DNA of 32,879 bases from Saccoglossus kowalevskii (lineage: Eukaryota > Hemichordata > Enteropneusta > Harrimaniidae). Each line of letters begins with the position of its first letter. Position 1 is the stretch's first letter. Location of the stretch: NCBI RefSeq assembly GCF_000003605.2, contig NW_003140816.1, positions 67,933-100,811 of the forward strand, in the 5' to 3' direction. This document shows, in pieces, positions 1 to 9,200 of this stretch. The notes below the pieces were generated by a model. The model had not been told where the DNA came from and did not search any database. It saw only the letters and a program-made list of their open reading frames with translations. Both the position numbers and the translations under genes were made by a program.

Positions 1-260
1 TTCACTCGGTGTCAGTAGAATTGATGCCCTTTCAAAATTAAGCGAAACATGTAGAATAAACACGCTGCGAAGATGGTCGGCTTATAAGCCAGTGCAAAAG
101 CACTCACATACTGTGGGTTAGTCAAATGTGAACAATAGGAAGTAAAATACACTTTTATTGGTTCACACGTTCATTGGCCAGTTACAGTGCAACGCGCGGG
201 AATTGACCACAATCACGTGATTACCAATTGCCGCCATTTTCCAATATACAGTCAATGCAG
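1..260 (-). promoter_or_regulatory. Possible promoter patch of a gene lying off the left edge
   Basis: Within about 80 bases there are two ATTGG boxes (about 159 and 173; CCAAT on the minus strand), a CGCGCG run near 192, a TCACGTGA E-box near 213 and a perfect GCCGCCATTTT (YY1-type) near 231. On the minus strand these read as AAAATGGCGGC, CACGTG and CCAAT in an order usual for CpG-type promoters, so transcription would leave the window to the left. No exon was recognised in 1-158. The call is inference from motif clustering. Confidence 0.28.
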
Positions 261-1837
261 TGGAGGGCTAAAAGCTAGCATTTTGCTTGTAAAAGTATTT
301 ATTAAAAATGGAAATACCTTGATGGATATTCAGCTTTCATCAAATTCAATTATTTGCGAGTAGTGATAGGCTCAGGCGCTAAACATTGTCTACGACCATA
401 ATGCACACGCGTGCCTTTATAGAGCATCGCAGCTGCGATCGCCCACTTAGTCAAAATGATACTATATATGTTGAACTAACTCATCAATATTAATTTGATA
501 AATAGAAAACTGTTTTCGAAATTATTAAGTGGTGTTTTATTGAAAAAAATGTATAGAAACCAACGCCAACAATTTGAGCATGTTATTTAAAGTTTGTTCT
601 GAAGACGGAAAAAACAGATTGATTGTAAATAAAAAAATAGCCATATAGTGTTTGGCAGAACTTCATATGGAATATTGTCACTGTTACATATATGTTCAAT
701 GATCTTGTACATGATCACACATGCATTCTAGTAATTTATATTTTAAAAGTGGTCAAAACTGGGTTTATTTTAAATATAATTGTATATATTACCATACTGC
801 GTGTTCCAAATTGCGTATACAAACCTGCAAATACAACATGCAAATAAGTTAGTTTCAATATATATCAACTTGTAATTTGAATAACGTTATTTTTAATTTA
901 TTTTCAAAAGTTGGCAGAATAATTATATCGAGTTTTACGCCAAGCTATTCGGAGAATGCATAGCATGGGTCATTGGCCGGGATCTTAACAACGTTGCAGC
1001 GGACAATCGATATAACTTTAGGGACACTGTTCATATTAGTATTTCTGTTGATAATTATACGACTAGGCCAACACACATTTTTATATTTTGAGGATATATC
1101 TACATTTCCATTATAATTTTAAAATGGTTTAAAATAATTTTAAAATAGTTTAAAATTAATATCGATATTTGTGGGTGGTATTTTATGAACCAGTTTTTAA
1201 ATATATGTGTTGAGTCATAAAAATGGTCTTAGAATTAATATAAATAATGACAATTCATATCAAATTATCAATACGGCGGACACATGTTACATATAAAAGC
1301 CAAAAGATTCGTAAAATTGGAATGTAACGATAAAAAAAATTATTTTATTGTAGAAGGAACCATGATTTATAGCTTACTTAGTTTTTACCATTGGATCTTA
1401 GCCAGGAATACTTCTTAAACGTCAACTAGTGTTGGCGTAGCAGTAAGATATTTTAGTGACGCGGTGAACAGATCATTACAATAGACTCACACATGTATAT
1501 ATATATATTCATGTACATATTATATGTTATATCATGTATTAGATATGAGAGTATTTACAGGGTCCCTCATTATACTATTGCACTGAAAGGTATTTCAGAT
1601 ACATAATGACATGTAGAGACATCTTTTGTCAGATTGCACCATCTTTTGTCTCTATGAATATATATTCACACTTTCATTCAATGTGTTAATCATAAGTTCA
1701 AGCCATTTTGGATCTGAAAAATAAGTTTGAAATAAAAACGTATATACGCTCAAATCAGGTCAAAACATACTTATAGATGGTGCTAGTAATAATTAACTTT
1801 CCAAAGGCTCCCCCAACGTCACAGTACACGAGGTGAT
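261..1837. other. Non-coding A+T-rich stretch
   Basis: Stop codons are dense in all frames. There are short TA/ATG microsatellite-like runs around 1490-1545. No RNA gene, recognisable exon or repeat shared with the rest of the window was seen. Confidence 0.5.
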
Positions 1838-1845
1838 TGACGTCA
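1838..1845 (+). promoter_or_regulatory. CRE-type site TGACGTCA
   Basis: A perfect 8-base palindromic cAMP-response element, about 100 bases upstream of the open frame that starts at 1943 in a strong initiation context. The same octamer also occurs in the two copies of the dispersed repeat near 4119 and 13241, so by itself it is weak evidence for a promoter. Confidence 0.25.
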
Positions 1846-1942
1846 TCAACATATCAAAGAATTACGACGTTAAGTGTACTAGTGTAATGAGTGTTCTGAA
1901 TACTATTTCAAAATAAAATAAAATCTTTCGTATCGTTTCACC

Positions 1943-2107
1943 ATGGATTTACATTCGACTGGTGATGGCGCAAGTCTGGCTGCTGGTATTGACACAGTAG
2001 AAACATTCGGTATCAACAACAGCCATTGTACACATGCTATTGCGCCGGTTGGGCCGCCTCCTAGTCGCCTCAATATTCACGTTGCTTCGCCTTGTTTTTG
2101 TGAATAA
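1943..2107 (+). CDS. Small open frame of unknown function, 54 codons
   Basis: The ATG lies in a strong context (TCACCATGG). The frame starts MDLHSTGDGASLAAG and ends with a cysteine-containing tail SPCFCE before TAA. Its amino-acid balance is more protein-like than the surrounding A/T-driven frames, and local G+C is higher. There is no signal peptide, membrane segment or family I recognise. It could be a short peptide gene, the first exon of a longer gene, or part of a decayed mobile element. The two longer open frames just downstream (2034-2258 and 2251-2538) overlap it in other frames and look like chance. Confidence 0.2.
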   Translation: MDLHSTGDGASLAAGIDTVETFGINNSHCTHAIAPVGPPPSRLNIHVASPCFCE

Positions 2108-2540
2108 GCAATACTGCTGGCGCAAAGTTGGAATTTTGCTGGTTGCGTCTTTATGTGTTCGTAATGTGCATGTAATTAATATTTTAGTAGTTTTTGTTGT
2201 ATCCAACAATTTTCAACTATGTTTAGCCACACGACCTGCCAGGGCCGCGAATGTTTAACCCGGCAAGACGTGCGCCTGTTGTTTCATTTCGTCATTACTT
2301 TAACGTACCACGTAATTCGTTCTGTGGCGTCTCCCAGTTGGACAAACTTATGTATTTTAATAAATTATTAAATAATAAAATGTTATATAACTTTTCATTT
2401 ATTCCCCTTTCCTGGTATCGATTTCAAGTAATCACTGATCTTTGTTTATACCACTCTTTCCTTTATCACAATCTTTGTTACGCGCTAATGTTATATGCAA
2501 ATTTTAACGCGCGATGTAGACACACCCTATTATATTAAAA

Positions 2541-4049
2541 TATACCAAGGGTTGAAACACTGTTCAGACGAGCCCAACAACCATCCCAAAGTACTGTTTT
2601 CTTAGAGTTTTCGGTTTTTGTTTTCACCGTTATGGTTTCCGGACGATGAAAATGCCTGGGCGTCCGCTCGAGAATTCAACCAAATGGATATGTTTAACAT
2701 CTGTAAAAGGGTTAGTTGGCGTGTCCCTGGCAGTGAAGGCAAGGTTCTTACTGACCACTCATAAAATAAGCATATAACAAATTTGACGCTAACCGGAATA
2801 TCATTTGACATTTTGACATCATCCATGGCAACTTGTTTATATTTCCACATACACATATGCAATGATACGTGTGATTTAGCGGTCTATTAACCAAATTTAA
2901 TTTTTATTTTGGATGACGCTGTTTTTCATCATTCAGTAGACAGGGTGGCAAGATAGGTGTGATCCGAACTTGTAGCTCGAAAATTAGGTCAAAGTGGAGC
3001 AGATACTGATGTTATAGAAAATGATGCTCCTAACGGATTTCAAAAACAGTAAGATGATATGATATAAGTGGTAGTCTAAAGAGCTGAAGAGAAGCAAGCG
3101 TCGACTGAGACGTTAATAGAAGTGCCTACATAGAGGTGTGTGACAGTCTTCTCATATGAAACACAATTGTAATCGCATGGATTGCAAAACATTAGATTAG
3201 GGGATGAGGATTGGGTAGGTTATGTGTCCTAACGGTGCAGTATGATTTTCGTCCTACAAGTTTAGATGGTTCGTGACTTTTTACCCTTGACATTTTTCCT
3301 GTTTTTGGAATTGTATTTCAGTCAATATTACATTGCTTTTATTAGGAGAGCGTGATATTGCAAATTATATAGATCGACGTAGTTTACAAATTATGTTTTT
3401 TTATTGTTTCACAGTAAAGACGCCTGTCACAACGCAGCTGTCATCTATTTGTATTTAGTTTCATGTAGATTATGAATATTTTGATACTGACATACTGTTT
3501 GTCTATTTATAAACATCCTAAAATCATACCAGCGATTGTCGAGAATGCATAATTAATTAGGTATTGCCCAAAATGTTCAAGAAATTGTTTTTGGGTGTTT
3601 ATCAAACTCAGTCACGGTTGTTCTTGTGAGCAAAAGAATGCAAATGTTGCTGTCAATTAATAACTTCATGTGTGGTAAACGTGACGAAGAATATATTACT
3701 TTCCAAGATGAAAAAGACACTCCAAATATCAAGCCACCTTCTGCAAAAGTTGGTACGAGAAAAGTTTTTTCACGTGTGTTCTGTTTTCCTCCCGATCATT
3801 CGTAGAAGGGTGCAAATACGTCTTTATGTTCGATGACAACGTTCATTGCCCCTCAAAATGCAGGAAATAGCGTCTCGGGGTCTATATTTCAAAATCATGT
3901 CCCCGGACCCCCTAGTAAGGTTGCGCCTTTGCAAGTTTGGTGAGCAGACCCCCCCCCCCCATGCAGAATTTCGTGCCGCCGCCTCTGCGATACGGTGATT
4001 ATTTAGAACATAGCAAGCTATTACCAAATTGAATTCTTGTTCACGTGTT
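2541..4049. other. Non-coding stretch
   Basis: No exon or RNA gene was recognised. A run of about 13 C residues sits at 3949-3961. The minus-strand open frame over 3824-4069 crosses this homopolymer and the edge of the dispersed repeat and is not credible as a gene. Confidence 0.45.
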
Positions 4050-4395
4050 ATTGCGTGCCTCTTTCGCACATTTGTCTCCTAGTTACGCTTGTAAACTGTT
4101 ATGTACTAGTACGGTTTGACGTCATGCGATGTTAACCTCTGAACTGTCAAACTATTTATATCAATGACATAACTGAAATGAATCAATATAGTTCTTGTCT
4201 CGCGCTTTGTGTTCTGGTCGGCTATTGTCTACGTAAATTCCCGAGTTTAAAATCGGGCTGTGAATCGGTGGCATTAGGACTTTTCCGGGCGGTCACATTC
4301 TTGCTAAATATCATGTTAGAAAATGCTGTGAGCCTCATTATAACTGGTGATTTATGGTGTTAAGTATCGGGGTATTGTACTAGCTGTAATTGGAT
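4050..4395 (+). repeat. Diverged dispersed repeat, copy 1
   Basis: This segment aligns by eye, with substitutions and small indels, to about 13150-13515. Shared blocks in the same order are GCCTCTTT..TTGTCTC, GTAAACTG.TATGT, GGTTTGACGTCAT..G.TGTTAACCT and, near the right end, ATTTATGG..TTAAG..ATCG.GGTA.TGTAC. Both copies have the same orientation. No terminal inverted repeat or coding capacity is visible, so its class is unknown. Confidence 0.55.
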
Positions 4396-4399
4396 CGCC

Positions 4400-4900
4400 A
4401 ACGTAATGTCCTGTCAGTTGCTTACTTCATACAATAATACTTGTTCTTTATTATCCCTGGGGAAATAGTTCATATAAGGTTATGTAGGTAAGAGTTAGAT
4501 TATACTGAAGGGTGCACAGAAACAAGTTGTAGTTGACTTTGAGCTAAATCAGATTTGTTTAACCTTAATAATGTATTTAAAATCGCATTCTAACTATGTA
4601 AATAGATGAAACAAGAACAAGCTTAAAAACAAAAAAATTGTTTAAATTGTGTTGTTTTAGCTTTAAAAATTATATGATATATTGAAAGTAGATATTCTGT
4701 CCACTGTTTATTGCCAATTTTATTTTAAGAGTTCTGTATTATCTTAGTCAAACATACTTACAATGTAACTGACCTTCAAAGACATACAAAAGTCACCTAA
4801 ATTAGTGAGTGTTTATCTTTACTTAATAACGTTAAAGGCCAGCCACTGACATTAAATTAACTGAGCTATGTTTGTGTTTTGTATTACGTTGCTTAACCGA
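4400..4900. other. Non-coding stretch
   Basis: A+T-rich sequence with no recognised gene, RNA or repeat. Confidence 0.45.
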
Positions 4901-4910
4901 TGAGCCCCGG

Positions 4911-5258
4911 CTATATTCGTCTAAATGAATGGTTGATACTTCTATAGATTTCGTCTAAATTTATGAGAATGTGGGATATCCCCAAATGTAGATCAGCTGG
5001 TCCAGGAGTTATGGGGTGATATTCGTAGTTCAGGACAAAACGAGTAGGAATACGCCCGTCAAAATGTTTTTGGGGGGCACAAACAAGTTCGTACCCATGT
5101 GACTCAACGATCTCAGTAATGCTGTGGAAGTCAAATGCCAGTTGGCGGTATTCGCAGCTACTCTGTTTAGTGTAGTGGCATTCAAGCTGGTTTTGCGTGA
5201 TTTTTATCAAACGTATTTTTGTCAAGGATATCCACCATCTAACGAAACATGTACTCTT
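4911..5258 (-). CDS. Unrecognised open frame, possibly a gene or mobile-element fragment
   Basis: The minus strand stays open for about 115 codons, ending at TAG (4911-4913). The first clear ATG-type start is lacking, and the 5' part (around 5258) begins just after a stop, so this would be an exon or fragment. Composition is protein-like rather than low-complexity: stretches such as YELVCAPQKHFDGR, YEYHPITPGPADLHLG and ILINLDEIYRSINHSF have mixed charged, aromatic and proline residues. No signal peptide or membrane segment is seen, and I do not recognise the family. The plus-strand frames overlapping it are shadows. It may be a remnant of a transposon or a captured gene. Confidence 0.28.
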   Translation of the reverse strand, partial: KSTCFVRWWISLTKIRLIKITQNQLECHYTKQSSCEYRQLAFDFHSITEIVESHGYELVCAPQKHFDGRIPTRFVLNYEYHPITPGPADLHLGISHILINLDEIYRSINHSFRRI

Positions 5259-5399
5259 TCATTTTGTGAATGTTCCTGGAGAGATTTTAGGCTTGAATTA
5301 TTACCATATATTTATAGTAATACTTATATTTATTCTTTATAGTGTATTTCTCATCCGCACTGCCTTCCGACATTTAACGCAAGTTTGCCGACTTTGGAA

Positions 5400-5860
5400 A
5401 TGTTAGTTTTGAAAACACCGAGGTACTAGTATATGATGGATATAGTTTAGGAATGATTTGCAGATTTCTATATATACGTAATCGACTAACAAGTTCTTTT
5501 ACGATTGAAAGACGTGGATGATGGAAGTGCTTCTATTTTGGGGATAATGTTATTTTTACATCATCATCAACTGCTTTGCTCGAACATGTCTTCAATAGGT
5601 TTTGGCTGATGTGCCATTTGTGTTTTGGCATGACGCCCTCTAAGATATGGTAGATAAGTGCGCTGTTAAAATTGGGCGAGTGCCAACGACAACAGTAGAC
5701 TTACTTAGTTCAGTGGGGGTTAGGTACCTGTTTTAGCCCATCGGCTTTTTTGATGCGCTGTTTTACTGCGGCAAATTACCGTGCCGAACTTCATTAAACG
5801 GGACGGTTACAGTAAAATAGCGGAATATCTACAAATAAACGCCGATTCGTCATCTTCGTG
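5400..5860. other. Non-coding, likely upstream region of the death-domain/ZU5 gene
   Basis: No coding signal. CpG dinucleotides become more frequent from about 5740 (CGGCAAATTACCGTGCCG, ACGGGACGG), just before the predicted 5' UTR exon that ends at 5917. No TATA box was picked out with confidence. Confidence 0.3.
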
Positions 5861-5869
5861 ATAGTTGTA

Positions 5870-5917
5870 TTAGTGTTCGAGACTGTATTGTTGGAGTGGC
5901 GCAGTAGGGTATCCGAG
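5870..5917 (+). other. Possible non-coding 5' UTR exon end (donor at 5918)
   Basis: A near-consensus donor CCGAG|GTAAGT lies at 5917/5918. The next good acceptor is TTGTTACAG ending at 6086, which would leave an intron of about 170 bases and an exon beginning at 6087 that carries the ATG at 6175. This suggests a spliced leader exon for the downstream gene. The 5' end of this exon is not determined; 5870 is only a nominal start. Confidence 0.35.
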
Positions 5918-6174
5918 GTAAGTTTCTGGCCTTAGTAGTCTGAAGCGTTAAATCAAGATAGCTCATATGAATCCATGTCCACAAACTTTGACATTGACAT
6001 CGGTGATGACCACTGTTTTGTGTCACTGGCAGTAAACTTATTTTAGCATGAACGCCGCTTGTGTCTATGTTGTTGAATTGTTACAGTGAGACCGGCGGGT
6101 TTTTGGTTTCGAGTGTTGCTAGCATTCAATTTATCTGTCGATCATTAGTCACATAACTATATAGTACTTTTATA

Positions 6175-6277
6175 ATGCAAACGACATATTATTTAAAGAC
6201 CCTCGCACTATTCTTACTTTTAGTTGTTTATGTGATGGCTACAAATGACACAGTGCAGAAAACTACCAGAAATCATG
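6175..6277 (+). CDS. Exon 1: signal peptide
   Basis: The frame starts MQTTYYLKTLALFLLLVVYV. A short polar start with one lysine is followed by a hydrophobic core (LALFLLLVVYV) and a small-residue site (VMA|TND), giving a predicted cleavage after residue 22. The exon ends CATG|GTAAGT, a strong donor, in phase 1; the split codon completes as GAT (Asp) with the next recognised exon. Without splicing the frame would stop at 6340-6342, giving a 55-residue secreted peptide. The link to the death-domain exons rests on matching phase and on having no better exon between. Confidence 0.6.
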
Positions 6278-9200
6278 GTAAGTACACTGATTTTTGTGAC
6301 AATTTTGATCAAGAGACACCTGTCGTAATAAAAAAGAAATAAAATGTGAAAATCCTTTCACCCAAGTTTTTTTTAAATCTGAAAATCGCCGAAATGTTTG
6401 GGATTAACAGGGGGATGTTGTTGGGATGCCTAGATATCGTCAATTTGTGGTCAATGTTATCCGGGAAGGACGCACGATTAAGTCTCGTCGTGCAAGAATT
6501 CCAATGCAGGCTGGTCACCGCTAAATAAACGCACCTCCGCCATTTTTAGTTTCGAGTACCCACGAATGCAGCACGTCTGTTATATGCGATGGCAAACACG
6601 TGACATCTTGGTTGTCACATGTGGTGTTCTATAATACGAAATGCGCTTTGGTTTGCTAAAGGGAATTGTAAAAACGCCAGAAAGGTAATAATCGGCCTTC
6701 CCAATAGCAGTAGAACTAGTATGTCTGTTATTTTGTGCATTGTCTGTTTATCCAATAATTTACATTTTCAAGTGTTTTTTGTGTTTTTTTTAATATGTTT
6801 TGTGCCAGGCGACAGTTCTGGACATTAAGTGTCACTGTTGTCTCTCCTGGCTTTTTTTTTTTGTATGTGCAAATTGCAAGTGCTAGTGACGACACATAGT
6901 GCATTTTGCCACAGAAGTCGTATTCATATTTGGGACTACATGACCGGGCTGTGTGGCCATCTCTCTGTCAAATGGCAATTTGTAATGCGCTATCCTGGCG
7001 TCAACCAGGCCCGGTCGAACACAAACACCTGCGGACCTTAACCAAGGTTCCCCCAAAGTCGCATTCGTTAGTGAATGAAGTGTGTTTTTTGCTGTTTTTG
7101 TTCGACGCATATGTGTTACTGCGTGAAACTTCAGACAACTAACAATTTTATACTCTGTTTTATTTTTACCCGGACCTGTTTTATGAATATCTATAGGCCC
7201 ACGAGAATCACTAACGTAAGGAAAATATTAAACTTCGGTCTGACCTTTTGTGTCACTTCCTGTTGAAACACCATAGTAACTCGCGGGGTTGTGCGTTTTC
7301 GTGTGACTTCGTGGGCAATTTCCTATCTCCCCCAGTTGCTTAACAGCTTTAAACGTTATCGCAAAAGTAAACACGAGACACAAGTTAGATCAAAAGAAAT
7401 ACCTGCCGTGCCAGTATGTTTATTAATTGTCTGAGGTGAAACAGAGTGAACAGAGTTCTTAAGTTTCCGAGATACTTGAAATCAAAACATTGGCACTCTT
7501 ATCCACACTCAGGTATTGTATAAATTATCATTATAACTCATTCAATACACGTATTACCGTGTATTGATTTACTGTGTAGTAAACTGTTGCCATAGTGACA
7601 TCACGATATTGTTATTTATTTATTTATTATTTGTTAGAAACAAATATCACAGGAGTGCTATAAATGTATTGTTTGCTAATTATGTTCAGTATTGTCAACT
7701 TCGTAATTTAGTTCTTGAGGCACACCCCTTCTAATCACGTGATCGTCAGGGTGCCGTCGGCTGCAGCCATTGGCTGTCACATGTTTGCTCATCCGCGCCT
7801 TAGATTGTCATTGGGTATTGACGAGTCTGTAAGAGAAGTGAACAGCAATGCGTTAACGCAGCTGGTTGTTTGAGGAATAACTCGGACTATCCGTAATGAA
7901 CTAATGTGTATTCCTTTGGTTGAGACCTAGTATCTTTACAGTGTAAGAGCTATCTGCCAAGTGTGTGGAAGTTCTACACTCTACGTTCCTTTCGTAGCAT
8001 ATGGTGGAGAATCCGGCCATTAATCCCCATACCTCTCATAGAGACCATTTAAAGATCTACGTTCTCTTGTAATGCATCTTTGTAACATTTTATAAGCATT
8101 TATTGGTTCACATGAGATATCTCAGAATAGTTCGTATATGTGTTACCATAGCTTGGTTCACACAACCTTGCAGTATCATTAGGATCTACAATTTGCATAT
8201 TTAAGGTAGATATTATAAACATATATTACAGGAATTGTATAACTAATTGTGTTCAATATTGGCAATTTCTAAAAAATATCAGATTTATATTTAATACAAT
8301 GCTCGTCTGAGAATAATCATGATATAATGAACAAAATTACCCTCAACGCTAACATTAAAAAATGTCGTCTAGACACCCTATGCTCTGTAAGGTTCGGTAC
8401 GATTGTTATTGTATTGTAGTGTGTTTGTTCTCGTCCCGTAATCAATATCGATTTTTCTTTTCTACGTCTCGACAAGTTGAAAACACCTATTGTATGGCAC
8501 TCTGTTTTTGAATGGTCGTACTAGTAAAGTGTCAGTGAAGTGAAAAGAACGACGGCTGAAAGCTCCATGACCGAATACAGGACATTTGCACTCTTCTATT
8601 TTCCTTCTGTGGGTACCAATTCATATGTAGCATATAAACGTAAATGTCCACCCAAGATGTACATTTGATTTACAAGACCAGTGTATTAAAGATGGGGGAG
8701 TTTCATATTTGTGGGAGTGGAGAGAATGGTTTATCGTGACATTGTGAATATTAGTTGTTACAAACAAGGTGATCATATGTCCACCATTGGTAACTTCATA
8801 CTGTCTATACTTGTGTAAGCTGATTTGTTAGTATTGGTACGGCTAACTGAAAAGTTTGAGAACATTTCGGAATAGACTTGATGATTTTCCTTTTGTAACA
8901 ATAAACACATTCTGCAATTTCTATGTATTATCAAACATATTCACCTATGTATGGAAACACAGCATGATGAAGTTCCTAACCCAAACCACGCTAAGACTAG
9001 AAAACATACATTATGAGGAGTAAACATTTTTTGCAAACATTTTCTAAAAACGTTTATAGCAATTTATACTTTTATGCCGCAGATTCGGTGCTGAAAACAG
9101 CGATAGATGTACTGAAAAAGTCTCTCAGATGCATGGATTCACGACGGCTTGGGATCAGATTAGGTTTGTCTGATGCCGATCTGAACAGCTTGGAACATGA

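Noticed and set aside
2034-2538. Two consecutive hydrophobic plus-strand frames
   Set aside because: Composition follows the T-rich DNA; no start context or family. They overlap the better small frame at 1943.
3949-3961. C homopolymers here, at about 10583 and at about 29708
   Set aside because: Simple runs, often of uncertain length in assemblies; no function suggested.
6619-7266. Several overlapping plus-strand frames in intron 1
   Set aside because: They fall in or beside the A-tailed retroposon; the 31943 copy does not keep the frames.
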